64,000 bases of DNA from Agarophyton chilense (GCA_030374765.1 JARGXX010000097.1:1113141-1177140); one strand, 5' to 3'. Shown: positions 21,376-33,063, counted from the stretch's first letter. Notes: generated from the letters alone by a model not told the origin. Numbers and translations are program-made.

Positions 21376-24300
21376 ATGGATTCGTTCAGTGGGGTGAAAA
21401 TCGAAAAGCTGGTTGAGGATAACTTCCACGTATGGAAGCAGAAGATTGAGCTGCTGCTTGCACTCAAGGACCTCGACGGCCACCTCGACTCTGTTAGACC
21501 CACTGACGAAGATGAGCTGTCGACTTGGAAAAAGAAAGATGCCAAGGCCAGAGCTATTATTGGTCTCACACTCAGCGATGAGCATTTAGATCATGTGCGG
21601 GACGCCGACAACGCTGCCGATATGTGGAAAGCCATTTGCGATGTGTTCCAACGCAAGACTCTGCTCAACAAAATCAACGCCCGACGGTCCTTCTACTCTG
21701 CCAAGATGCGTGATGATGAGAAAATGCTACAGTTCATCAACCGTGTACGTCATCTGGCATCGGACCTGAAGTGTATGGACGTTGTTGTTGAGGAGGAGGA
21801 CATCGCTATGGCCATCCTATGCGGACTTCCGGAAAGATTCGAGCACCTCATCGTCGCAATTGATACCACGATTGGCGATCGTCAACTCACTCTAGAGTTT
21901 GTGAAGAGTCGTCTGCTGCAAGAAGAGCAGCGAATGAACGATCGTGCCAAGGAGGAGCCTGGTGGAAGTGAGGCAGCTTTGGTTGGCAGGCAGTCGCGAT
22001 GGAAGAACATCGAGTGTCATTATTGTCATAAGAAGGGTCATATCCAGAGGAACTGTTTCAAGAAGCAACGTGATGGGGCTAACATGAATCAGGTCGGTGC
22101 TGCTCACCCAACTGTCAATACTGAGCTCAGCGATGAGCGAGGTACGGGTGGCAACGACTCTGACTTTGTATGTCTCATTGCTACTGGCTCTGATAAAGCC
22201 ACGAACAGTGACTGGATTGTTGACTCTGGTGCTACTGCCCACATGACTTTTGACGAATCCATGTTCCAAACATATGATAGTAAGGTGTCTTCTGGCGTTA
22301 GCATCGGTAATGATTCCAAACTAGAGTCTGTTGGTCACGGTAGTGTGGAGCTTGATCTGATTGTGGAAGGGTCCAAACGAAAGTGCCAGCTGAAGCAAGT
22401 TGTTCATGTACCGAATTTAAGGTACCATTTGCTTTCTGTATCGGCGATTTGTGATGTGGGGTGCAAAGTAGTGTTTGAAAAAGAGAAGGTATGTGTATAC
22501 AAGGGGTCAAAAGTGGTTGCCTTGGGGCGCCGCGTCAAAGGCCTATACTACCTTTGCACTGCTGCACACCAGTGTTCAGATGTAAACAGCGCACTTGTGT
22601 CGGACTTGTCACTATGGCATGCTCGAATGGCTCATGTGAATGTGGATGGTATCAAGCATATGGCTCGAAACAAGGTTGTGTCAGGGCTCAATGTAGACGT
22701 TGCGCAGGATTCAGATGTGTGTGGCTCATGTGTAGTAGGAAAAGCAACCCGTGCTCCGACTCCCAAGCAAGGGGGGGAACGAGCAAAACACGTACTGGAA
22801 CTTGTTCACTCCGATGTGTCAGGTCCAGTAAGTGTGAAATCCTTGGGAGGCTCGCACTACTTCGTCACATTCATCGATGATCACAGTCGTTTCTGCTTCT
22901 TCTACATGCTCAAAACTAAGGATGAGGTGTTCCAGATGTTCCTAAGGTGGCTCAAGTTTGTTCAAAACCAAACCGGCAGACAAGTGAAAACCATCACCGC
23001 ACGTGAGAGTGTGCTCAAAGCATTGCGCACTGACAACGGTGGTGAATATTTGTCACATCGTTTTACCAAAGAACTTGAACGTCACGGTATTGAGCATCAG
23101 CGAACTGTGCCTTACAATCCTCAGCAGAATGGACTTGCCGAACGGTTCAACCGCACACTCATGGACTTGGTCAGATCGATGTTATGTCACAAGAAATTGC
23201 CAAAGCACTTTTGGGCTGAGGCACTGAATGTTGCAGTGTATGTGCGCAACCGTGTGACTTGCAAAGCTCTTCCAAGTAGTGTGACACCATATGAACTGTG
23301 GCATGGTCAGAAGCCTGATGTGAGCAACCTGCGTGTGTTTGGGAGCCGATGCTGGTACAAGGTTGTGGATCATAAGCTGAAGAAGCTAGAGGAGCGTGGT
23401 GTGGAAGCTATCTTTATTGGGTACACCCCAGGGTCTCACGGATACAAGTTGTGGGACTCTGAAAAGAAAAAGGTGATTGTGTCAAGAGATGTACGGTTTG
23501 ATGAGTTTTCGGGCTCAGACAACCAGTTTAGCTATGAGGAAGAGGACTACGCAGACATTGACTTTAGTAATATGTCTAGTTCACATGATACCTCTACATC
23601 TGACACATCTGGTGGACCCAGCGATGATGACCCTTCTGCGCCTTTGCCTGACTCTGATGATGCTTCTGACAGCTCTGTTGATGATTCCGCAGCTGATAAA
23701 TCAGTTGAGCCTGTAGTGCATGAGACACAACCTGTTCGTAGGTCCACGCGTGAACGTAGGAAGCCGAGCTCATGGTGGCGTGCAACTGCTCTACTCACTG
23801 CCAGTGATGACACCCCGCCGTCATATGATGATGCTGTGTCACGTCCTGATTCCGAAGCATGGAAGAAGGCAATGAAGAGTGAGTACCAGTCACTAATTGA
23901 GCATGACACATGGGACTTAGTGCCAAGGCCAGCAGACAGCAACGTGATTTCGTCCAAGTGGGTGTATGTGCAGAAGTATGAAGCAGCACCATCTGGTGAA
24001 CCAACTATCAGGTACAAGGCTCGTATGGTTGCTAGAGGATTCCTGCAGATCGAGGGTGTTGACTTTTCTGAAACATATGCACCTGTTGTTAAGTTTACCT
24101 CGATCAGGATGATTCTGTCAGTGACTGCTGTACGAGACTTTCATTTGCACCAGATGGATGTGAAAACAGCTTTTCTGAACGGTGACCTTGAGGAGACGGT
24201 GTACATGGAGCAGCCAACAGGTTTTGTGCAGCAAGGTAACGAGGATCTGGTGTGTCGTTTGAAGAAAGCCATCTATGGGCTACGACAGGCACCCAGACAG

Positions 24301-25401
24301 TGACATGCAAAGATATACTCGTTCCTTGTTGAGGAGATGCAGTTGACGCCAAATGACGCAGATGAGTGTGTGTACAGCGGAAAGATACTGGGATTTGTTG
24401 TTTTGATTGCTCTATACGTTGATGACTTGCTTATTGCAAGTCCGAGCATGAAGACAATGGATCGTGTAAAGGCAGAGCTGTCGTCTCGGTTCCACATGAA
24501 AGACCTCTATCAAGCTCGCATGGTACTCGGATTCGAGATCCACCGTGACAGAGTTAAGCGAGAGTTGTATCTGACTCAGTCTGCGTACACACAAAAGGTC
24601 TTGGAACGTTTTGGCATGCACCAGTCCAAACCAGTTGACACTCCAATGGAAGTTGGCATGGACCTGTCTGCGATTCAGGATGTACTCAGGGAGGTGCCGT
24701 ACCGTCCGGCAATTGGCTGTCTCATGTACTTGTCTGTAGGAACTCGTCCAGATATCTCATACGCGGTGTCCAAACTTGCCAAGTATGTTGAGAAACCTGG
24801 AGAGATTCACTGGAAGGCAGTCAAACGTGTGCTTCGCTATCTCAACGGTACTTGTACATTTGGTCTCACCTACGGCTTAAACACCGATTTGGCACTTCAA
24901 GGCTACGTGGACTCTGACTGGGCAGGCGATGTTGCAAACCGCAAGTCTACCAGTGGGTACTTGTTCATGATGGCTGGAGGTCCTGTGTCATGGTGTTCAC
25001 GTCAGCAAGAAGTGGTTGCACTGTCTAGTGCTGAAGCTGAGTATGTGAGTCTGTGCAGTGGTTCCAAAGAGGCCATCTGGCTTAGGCGTTTGTGGAATGG
25101 CATCGGCATAGTCATTGGAGTAGAAGTGGACGATTCGGTAAAGTTGCTTGTTGAACCAACGCCTGTATATGTTGACAACCAAGGGTGCATTGACCTTGCC
25201 CGAAATGGCGTTGTCAACAAGCGTACCAAGCATATCGACATTCGTTTTCACTTTACTCGAGAAGCTCTACGTGACAAGTCGATTGTGTTGTTCTACTGCC
25301 CTACCGATTGTATGACAGCCGATATGCTCAACAAACCACTTTGCCGTGTGAAGCACGAGAGGTTCCGTGAAGACAGTGGCGTCCGACACCTAGACCTTTG
25401 A
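21376..25401 (+). pseudogene. gag-pol: Copia-1b gag-pol polyprotein, same in-frame TGA
   Basis: This is the second unit of the array, with the same domain order and length as the first. The TGA at 24301-24303 is at the same conserved Trp codon, and the frame continues to 25401. At least one silent difference separates the units (GAC-ATC against GAC-ATT at 21804). The shared stop means the mutation predates the duplication of the unit, or was copied by gene conversion. The copy is not autonomous as written. Confidence 0.9.
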
Positions 25402-25421
25402 AGTCAGTGACAGAGGGGGAG

Positions 25422-26109
25422 TGTTGGCTGTTGACCCTGTGCTGTCACTGAAAAACAAAAGTGCAGGGGAGCATGGGCTGTTTTGGAGGGTGCCCCTGGA
25501 AAAGCGCATATGCGTGTCAGTCGGATCTCAACGTGAACTCGGGCTGTGATTGGCTACTGCAAATGTGCACATGCAATGTGGTGTGTACAAGTGGTATGGC
25601 ACTATTGGGTTTGTCTGTGGTACACGTGTGTACGTGGTCTACTTGTACTACTGTGCACGCTGTTCAATATGTCCAGCTGGTGTACTATGAACACATCTCA
25701 CAAGGTGTAACGAATGTACTTGGAGAAGAGACGTGACATGTGTATTACAGGAGACTTGGTGTACTGTGCTGGAACGTGAATGTGTATGGAGGCGGATTGC
25801 AAGTAGTGTATGCTGGCATATTGAATTTGTGCACACGTCAGTGTAATTATGGGCTGTGCACTGTATATTGCCTTGTTGTGCGCTGCAATGAACATTGACT
25901 AGGGTTAATGTCATGCTTGAATATGATTGGTAGTATTGAGTGTCCCTGCTTTGTAGTCTAGGGTTTACTTTGAGTTGGAGTCTAGACAGCTGACGTTTTG
26001 AAGTAGTATATAAGTGAAAGTTTGAGCGCCTCCAAGTAAATCCAAGCCAGAGCTGGCGAACTTCCTTTTCATTCCCTCAACCTTTCCTTCAGCTTTTCCC
26101 TTTCCATCA
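25422..26109 (+). repeat. Copia-1 LTR 3
   Basis: It starts after the purine tract AGAGGGGGAG and ends TTTCCATCA at 26109. It is directly followed by CAGAC, the right target duplication. Confidence 0.92.
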
Positions 26110-26114
26110 CAGAC
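26110..26114. repeat. Target-site duplication CAGAC, right copy
   Basis: It matches 13545-13549 and directly follows the last LTR base. Confidence 0.9.
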
Positions 26115-29100
26115 CGCAGACACCCGCTCCGTTGGCATCTCCAACCCCCTTTCCAACATCGATCCGCTGGTAGAAGAGGACGACTACCATTCGAGCCAGC
26201 TCGCTCTGGCCATACGCTCCGCAGACGCCGCCCACATTCTCAACGCTTCTCTTCGCTCCCCTTCTCCCAGCCCTCGCCCACTCGTGAAGCTCCATCCCAT
26301 CATCTCCTACATCTCATTCATCGCCACCAAGCTCGGCAAACGCAAAGCCGACGAACTCATTACCCTCGTCAAGGACCCCAATTACTCCCAAACACTCATT
26401 CAACAGGTTACCTCCGTCTCCCACTGCCTTCAACTTCATTCCAAACTATTCGAAGACACTGTCGGCTCCATCGGCTTCAAATCCACAACCGTTCGTCACA
26501 ATCCCTCAAACATCACTGAACTCTCTACCTCAAAAACCCCGTCGATGTCCTTCTCCAGCAACTTCGCTACGCCACTCGCGCTAACACCTTCTTCCACCCC
26601 GTCACACAGTGTTCTTCAAATGGTTCTCCTGCACTCGCTCATCCCATGGCTTCAAAACTCGGCAGTTGTGTTTATCCGGACCTCAAACACCACATCCTCT
26701 GTTCTCAAGACCCAGATGTTATTTGGCACAACGTGGACATCACTGGCACGGAATCTTTCATCGGCTTCATCCAGCTCTACTCGGACAAGTCTTCCACCTC
26801 CCTGAAAAGCTCCTCTATCACCTCCTACCCCCTTCACATCACACTCCTCAACTTTTCAGACTCCTTCCGTCGCCATTGCATCTCCCGCAACTACACCCTC
26901 CTTGGCTACTTCCCCACCTCGTTCGACGCCCCTTCCTCCACATCCGACGAGGAATCCATCGAAGGCCACCTTCTTTCTTCAGCCCTCAGCCGCACCACCC
27001 GAATGGAACTCATCCAAGAATCTCTACAAACCATCCTCGAACCCCTCGCTGCAGTCGCCCTCAAGGGTTTCCCTTTCCGTGATGAAGACCAGGTCATTAG
27101 ACAGTGCCACCCAGTCATCGCAAACTATGCTGCAGACATCCAAGAAGCAAAAGACATCCTCGCCATCCTACACGGCACAAACCCATCCAAGCCGTGCCAC
27201 AGATGCCTAAAACCTCGCTCCGACCTCAACCTCCACCTCACTTCCGTATCCCCTCGAACTATTTCCCACACCCGTCGCACCAGATCCGCACACGACGCCC
27301 TTCTCAAGGATGCCAACGACGCCGAACAACTTCGCCGACCGCGCGTAGCAAGAACTCTCAGAGACCAAGCAGCATCTGTCCTCCGCACAAACTCCCTCTC
27401 CACGTACCACTCCTTCTTCGAAACATACCCTCTTCTTAATATATCCCCACTCCTCACCCCTTACTCTATCTTCTCCTTCGAACCCCTTCACAATTTCCAT
27501 CTGGGTATCTCCAAGCTCGTCAAACTGGCAACCATCGAACGCTTGAAGTCCGACAGCCTCTTCACCACTCTCGCGTCCTCCAACGGCTCCTCAAAATCCT
27601 TTAAATCCATCCGAAGCTCCCTTCTCACCAACGCAAACAACATCCTCACAGATATTGAAGCCAACTTCTCCGCACCCGGACTGCACATCGACTTTTCCAC
27701 ACCCGAAAAGGGTACATACCTAAACGGGTTCTTCACCTTGGACGGCATCAAAGGCATGCTCGAGGCAAAAGACTACCGCGCTGTCGACATGGTCTTCCCC
27801 TTCATAGGTGCCTTTTTCGACCGTTGTTGCGGTGAAGTTGACACAGCTCCCATCACCTCCATCTTCACAGCATACGCAGACCTCTTCACAGCCGCACTCC
27901 ACCACAACACCACCTCAGAATGGAGAGACCAACGACTTTGCGACCTCCAAGAACTCATCAAGCACTTCAAGTCTCTTTGCGTCTCCGTCCTCGCCCCTTT
28001 CCAAGCTTCTCACTTCGGAACACTGAAGTTCCACCTTCTGGACCACATCATTGCTGATATTGATTTATACGGAAGTCTTCAATTCACTGACGCCGGCATC
28101 TACGAACATGCACACCTCCTCTTCAAAAACCACTATCGACGCACATCCCGAAGATCCTCAACCGCTCACAGAGAAACAGTCGACGCAATCCAGCTCACAG
28201 AAGGCTTCCGAAACTCAACCGCCATTCCCCACCACACTTCCTCCTCCTCAAACTCCTCCTTCCTTCATGCTCGACGGTTTTCCATGGTCCGCGACGGTAC
28301 AACCGTTCTCTTCCGCGACATCATCACTGCAAAGAAGTACCTCCGTGCAAACCGAAACTGCTCCAATGCCTCTCTCTCAAACATGTTCACCTCTTCCACC
28401 CTTTCTTTCATCACCCAAATCTCACGCGACGCCATTTCACCCTTTCACGACCTGTGCCTCGAAGTTCTCGGACTCTCTTCCTCTTCCCTGTCTCTCTCCT
28501 CTCTTACCTTCTCCCTGGTCAACTCCGCCTTCATCCCCAGCGGGTTCACCCCCGCCTTGCAAGACGTCGACCAAACATTCAACTGCATCCGCTTCAGAGA
28601 ACCACCAGTCCCCGTCACACAGCGCATATTTGCCACCTCCACCTTCGGTCCTTCCAAACTTCCAAAGTTCTCTCACATTCTCGTCTCCGGTACTCCACCA
28701 CCTAACTGCAACTTCCCCACTGTTTGGGTCTGCAAGCTCCTCGCCCTTCTTCGCTTTCCCAAAAAAGATGAAAATCCTGACGAACGCGAATATGCTTTCG
28801 TCCGCTTCTTCGAACTCACAACTCCCCTCGATCACGTGGATGAAACCCTGAAGTGCATCACCCTCCGTTGGGCAACAGACGATGAAGAGGACCACACCAT
28901 CCCCCCCGCTGGAAACAGATTACAACGCTCTGGCTCCTATGTCGCACCCTGGTTCGGTCTCGTTCCCTTCTCCGCCATCCTCGGTTCCGTCCATCTTGTA
29001 CGCCAGAACTACCCAGCACGCCCTTTCTTCCCGCCCCTCCTCTGGCATGAACATCGCTTCTATATCAACCGATTCTACCGCGACCCAAGAGCTAGAGCTT

Positions 29101-29126
29101 GTTTCTCTACCAAAGAATCAACTTGA
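26110..29126 (+). pseudogene. Plavaka/CACTA-like transposase body, frameshifted
   Basis: The first part (26110 to about 26520) continues the frame of the finger exon at 13380 (KLGKRKADELITLVKDPNY is visible). Near 26517-26523 the coding sense moves one frame, picks up at LYLKNPVDVLLQQLRY and runs to the stop at 29126. A one-base deletion explains it. The body has a Cys pair PCHRCLKPRSDL (27196-27231), then FEPLHNFHLGISK, then LKFHLLDHIIADIDLYG and EHAHLLFKNHYRRTSRR, and near the end LWHEHRFYINRFY. The blocks G-x-x-PCxxC, PLHNxxLG, K-x-H-x-x-x-H and F-Y-x-N-x-F are those of Plavaka-type (CACTA-related) transposases. I could not identify all three catalytic acids. Terminal inverted repeats were not found by eye. 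Confidence 0.6.
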
Positions 29127-29160
29127 AGCAAATGAAACCCATCTTCTGATAGTAAAGTTA

Positions 29161-29577
29161 TCACTCATCAAAAATATCTTGTTCACCTCCGCCTTCCACC
29201 CCCTCCCCATCTCTCTCCTTCCCTTCCTCTTTCCCCTCACACATTTCTTTCTCCTCCGCTAACAACTCCCTAAACTCGCGTTCTTCAGGCATACAACGTC
29301 CGACGTAGCAATCAAATACATACCCGAGAAAAGTCGTCATCTCCTCCTGAAACACCTCGTAACGAACACCCAGATAGGCCAGTTGGTTCGAAGGCATCCA
29401 AAACGCAACGGTCCCTTTACGTTCCTCATTTCCCATCACTTCAGTCGGGTCTTCACCATTCACACCATGGTTCACCAGCTCCTCTCCGAACTTCTCTTCC
29501 ACCTTCCTTCTCGCTGTCCGTAAGATATCCTCCACAGCAACCGGCAGATGCTTCTCATACAGTTTCGAAAACAGCAT
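29161..29577 (-). CDS. Unknown 138-codon ORF, in-frame continuation of its neighbour
   Basis: The ATG at 29577 immediately follows the TAG that ends the 801-codon ORF, in the same frame. The product starts MLFSKLYEKHLPVAVEDIL, continues with VAFWMPSNQLAYLGVRYEVF and ends in a Glu/Gly/Lys-rich tail. It may be the C-terminal part of one protein of about 940 residues split by a nonsense mutation, or a separate cistron. It is convergent with the transposase, whose stop is 34 bp away. I recognise no family. Confidence 0.45.
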   Translation of the reverse strand: MLFSKLYEKHLPVAVEDILRTARRKVEEKFGEELVNHGVNGEDPTEVMGNEERKGTVAFWMPSNQLAYLGVRYEVFQEEMTTFLGYVFDCYVGRCMPEEREFRELLAEEKEMCEGKEEGKERDGEGVEGGGEQDIFDE

Positions 29578-31983
29578 CTATCGCTTCCCTCCTCTACCCA
29601 TCTCCTCATCCAACGCCTCTACCACAGATGCAATCCACGCATCCAAGCGGGCCAGATGCATCACACTTCCATCCACATACTGTGTCTCTCCTTCCTTCCA
29701 AGGTTGCTCTACATCGTACCCCAGAAACTCTCTCAAAACCTCCACACTCAATCCGTTCTTGAAGTACAAGTCATCAGGTTCATCCCCATACTTTGTCGAG
29801 TTCACATCGTACCCTGAAAAACATAGGTTTTCCATCTTGTCTAACCTCCACGCAGATATGACGGGCTTCCCATTCGCGTCTTTCGGCAACAACTTCTCCC
29901 GAGCCTCCATCTTCTGCTCTTCATACAACACATTCAGTTCTTCATCATCCTCGTTAAGAGGTTTTCTAGCAAGTAGAGAATATCCCAGACCCAAAAACAA
30001 CCTATCCCTCGCATTCCTTTTCCGCACCCCCACAGCATCACTGAGAGCCTGTTTCATCCGCCTCCTCAAACACGTATCCCTCCTCAACTCCTCTTCACAC
30101 TGCTTCTTCATTCCCATCCCCACAAATTTTCTCCATATCGGATTCTCCAACTCCATCCGCACCACATGCAACAACATCTCATCACTTCCCCCCTGAAAAG
30201 ACGGAGTGTAGGCCTTCGGTCCCCACCAATTTCTTCCTGTTGCCAGCTCCATAGGATCTAAAGGCACCATCTTCTTTTCATTTATAATCAGAATAATCTG
30301 ATTCCTCCCCGCCCTCACTTCTTCCGCCCGGTTCGACCAGTTTCGCTCCGGTTCCCTCCTTCCGAAGCACAACTCACTCGTCTCCTCCTTTGCATAACGC
30401 AATATGTTCTCGTAAACTCTCGAGGCTACTCCAATAAATCGCATATCCACTTCAATTCCATACCGTTTCCGACCCCCCTTCCCTTCTTCGCCACCCACTT
30501 GTCCTGGTCGACCACGAAGAGTCTCTTGCAATGACGTCAGCAGCATTTCCTTTTTCCTATCTTCGACCTCCAGCCTCTTCATCTCCCTGTGTGCCAGTTT
30601 CAAGCTTAGTTGCAAACTTGCGTTGTCATCCCTTGCCCTTTTAAGCTCCCCCTTCATGTCTCCAAGCTTGGCCAACAGCTGATTCCGCCCCATAAACTTT
30701 GTTTCTGCATACGTCATCCCCTTGTGTTCGCCTTCCTTCCACGGGCGAATTGCATCCTCATCCTCCTCATCCCCACCCCAGAGTCTATCTCCTTTTTTAA
30801 CCTCCACTCCCTTCCTACACACCCTCACACTCTGGTTTCTCGGAGGTCTCCCCGCGCCCACTCGGTCGTTTGACCCCTCAGCGTCCCCTTGTTCGACACT
30901 CCTCACTGCATGATCCGGGGTCTGTCGATAAGAAGCCTGTTGTATTGATCTGCCTTCCGGGACTCTGCGAATCTGCACCCCCTTCCTTCCAACCACGACT
31001 CCTTTTCCCGTAGGCTCCGTCCCTACACGTTTTTCCCCGCTCACGCTTGGTATGGCCCTTGGAAAACGAACTTGGCCCTTATGCCGTCCCGCACTCCCAC
31101 CTGGAACAATTTTGTCCTTTGATTCGTCAAAAACGTGTTTCTTTGAAACAGCAGTGCCTCCGCGTACCTCATTCATTTCTGAACCATGCCCTTCTGCCTC
31201 ATTGCCTTCTCCTCTTTCATGGAAGTTAACACCATGGGAACCGCTACACCGTCGCCTCTTCGCTTGTCTCTCGGACCCATTTTCTTCGTCACTAGCTAAG
31301 TTTGGAATGTCGTGAACGGCCCGATTACGAGTCACCGGACCTCCCGAATTTCTTTCGATCCTCCTCACCACCTCGCTCACCGTACCTTCCGTCGCAGACG
31401 ACGAACCTCTTTCTTGCTCCTTTTCCTTCACCGTCTTAACAGAGGGCTTCTTGGCTGAAGGTGCAGACCGAGTGGAGGACGGTGTCTGTGGAAGAGTCGC
31501 CGCTTCGCCACCATAAAGTTTCATCATGTTCACGTCCCAGCAATAGAAAGAGTTGCGCTCCATATCTCCCAGACGGTTCGGTACGGTATCTGTTGTTTTG
31601 AACGGATAAGGGTAATCCATTTCTTTCTCATCCTGAATCAACACCTTCCATACCACCACGGGTTTCTCCTTCGCTTTCCCGACCAGTTTGTGACCATGCA
31701 ACTCTCTAACCAAATCTCCCGTAAGCCTCCCCGTCGCATCAACCGCACCCCTTACAAATGCCTTCCCCACGACTTTCTTTTCGCCGTTCGGAGTGGTCAC
31801 CAACAGAGTCACCTGCTCGTCAGGTTTTGGCTTCCATGGTGGGATTCCTACCTTATTCGCCCGCGTTGCTCCGCTGCGCGTTGTAGGTATCGCGTCCTTC
31901 CTGGTAGAAGCCGTAACAGGCGGCTTGTGTTTCCGAGAACTCGGAATGATCCTCCTTTTCTCTGCGTTTTTGCGCCGCATCAC
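29578..31983 (-). CDS. Unknown 801-residue protein, convergent with transposase
   Basis: This long uninterrupted frame starts at the ATG at 31983 with a basic N terminus (MMRRKNAEKRRIIPSSRKHK). A compact N-terminal region of about 150 residues contains LVRELHGHKLVGK and YPYPFKTTDTVP. A charged, low-complexity middle follows (about 180-440), then a coiled-coil-like stretch at about 455-515 (LLAKLGDMKGELKRA). A C-terminal globular region contains NWWGPKAYTPSFQGG and FSGYDVNSTKYGDEPDD. GC content and Pro/Ser/Lys-rich style match the transposase. The 34-bp tail-to-tail spacing suggests it belongs to the same DNA transposon as an accessory or DNA-binding protein; that is inference. Length and frame purity make it a real coding region. 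No known family is recognised. Confidence 0.6.
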   Translation of the reverse strand: MMRRKNAEKRRIIPSSRKHKPPVTASTRKDAIPTTRSGATRANKVGIPPWKPKPDEQVTLLVTTPNGEKKVVGKAFVRGAVDATGRLTGDLVRELHGHKLVGKAKEKPVVVWKVLIQDEKEMDYPYPFKTTDTVPNRLGDMERNSFYCWDVNMMKLYGGEAATLPQTPSSTRSAPSAKKPSVKTVKEKEQERGSSSATEGTVSEVVRRIERNSGGPVTRNRAVHDIPNLASDEENGSERQAKRRRCSGSHGVNFHERGEGNEAEGHGSEMNEVRGGTAVSKKHVFDESKDKIVPGGSAGRHKGQVRFPRAIPSVSGEKRVGTEPTGKGVVVGRKGVQIRRVPEGRSIQQASYRQTPDHAVRSVEQGDAEGSNDRVGAGRPPRNQSVRVCRKGVEVKKGDRLWGGDEEDEDAIRPWKEGEHKGMTYAETKFMGRNQLLAKLGDMKGELKRARDDNASLQLSLKLAHREMKRLEVEDRKKEMLLTSLQETLRGRPGQVGGEEGKGGRKRYGIEVDMRFIGVASRVYENILRYAKEETSELCFGRREPERNWSNRAEEVRAGRNQIILIINEKKMVPLDPMELATGRNWWGPKAYTPSFQGGSDEMLLHVVRMELENPIWRKFVGMGMKKQCEEELRRDTCLRRRMKQALSDAVGVRKRNARDRLFLGLGYSLLARKPLNEDDEELNVLYEEQKMEAREKLLPKDANGKPVISAWRLDKMENLCFSGYDVNSTKYGDEPDDLYFKNGLSVEVLREFLGYDVEQPWKEGETQYVDGSVMHLARLDAWIASVVEALDEEMGRGGKR

Positions 31984-33063
31984 GGGAACCTATCGATAAG
32001 CGCCTCGGAATCTCTCCTAGACCGTCACGAAAAGCAGGGCTCGCTGACAACGTAAATGAACACTCGTTGGCTACGTAGCCGTTCGATAGGGATCACGGGC
32101 TTGCTTGACCTCTCTCGGACGATGGCGAACAGAAACGCGTGCAGACGAAGGGAATGAACGCTGCTTGAAGTCCTCTTCACGTCCAAAAGAATCGCTTTTT
32201 TTGGGTTCGTGATCTGGATGTGTTTCCGTCGAGGACAAAGGTATGCAATTACACTTTGCACACCTGGTACAAGCAGCGTAAGAAACGGAAAAGGCGTGTG
32301 CGACTCGAGCCGTGCAACAAGAACATCTGCCTCAAGATGATTGACTGCGAAAAAATCTTTTTTTTGCTGCTGCGCTATTTGGCGAGCTGCTCGATACCCA
32401 ACGCAGAGACAAATCTCCAATGCGGGTATCATAGTAGCTTCGACGGCGTCTAAATCTGTTTCGCGTAGCCTTGAGTCATAAAGTGCCTGACTACTCACTT
32501 TATCAATGATAGCAACATGTGCATCTCAACGAATGATATGTTCTGACTCACATTCGATGTTTCCATTCCGTCATTTCGTCGAGTTGAAACGATTCGACCG
32601 CGTTCGCGCCGTTGTGGGATTTCATCCGGGAAGGTAATAGGAGTTGTTTTCTCCTCTGTACCAAGCCACTTCTCAGCGCTCAATGACCTATGAAGATCGG
32701 CTCTCTTTCGGAACAACCTCTCTGTGAAAGTCCATTGCATTCGCAACACGGTTTTACGGCTAATTCTTTGCCTCCCGTACTCTTTGACCGCATCTACTGT
32801 ACTCTCTTCGCTCTCAAGAGCGCACAGGGTGGGATGAGTTTCCGGACTATGGAGGCCGAAAACCAGTGGAGGCGATGGATTTACCTTCGAGGAATTGGAA
32901 AAAGCGAATTCAGAGCCCTGAGGATTTCTGTTTTGCATACCGCGGTCACTCGAGCGTCGACCATTTGGACTTAAGGTTCCGCTTGTGATGTTGTGAATCG
33001 GGCTTATTCTCGAGTTTATTTGCAAAGTAAATGCAGTCTTCCATTCTTCATCATTCGAATCGT
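31984..33063. other. No firmly supported gene
   Basis: Two minus-strand open frames (32025-32498 and 32495-33091) overlap by four bases, but neither product has a recognisable domain. A short T-run (about 32350-32357) and mixed composition suggest non-coding or decayed sequence. The right end of the transposase-bearing element may lie here. Confidence 0.35.

Larger units (their letters stand above)
13550..26109 (+). mobile_element. Copia-1 tandem array: LTR-internal-LTR-internal-LTR
   Basis: Three copies of a 688-bp LTR (TGTTGG...CCATCA) alternate with two internal regions. The repeat period is 5936 bp; one unit with both LTRs would be 6624 bp. A single 5-bp duplication (CAGAC) flanks the whole array, and the two internal units share the same premature TGA. 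I noticed only one base difference between them (T at 15868, C at 21804). One insertion followed by unequal recombination between LTRs explains this best. Both units have a PBS directly after their left LTR and a purine tract (AGAGGGGGAG) directly before their right LTR. Insertion is into the Plavaka-like transposase gene. Confidence 0.92.

Noticed and set aside
29548-31999. Plus-strand frames opposite the 801-codon ORF
   Set aside because: They are short, overlap the antisense of a long coherent frame and lack domain features.
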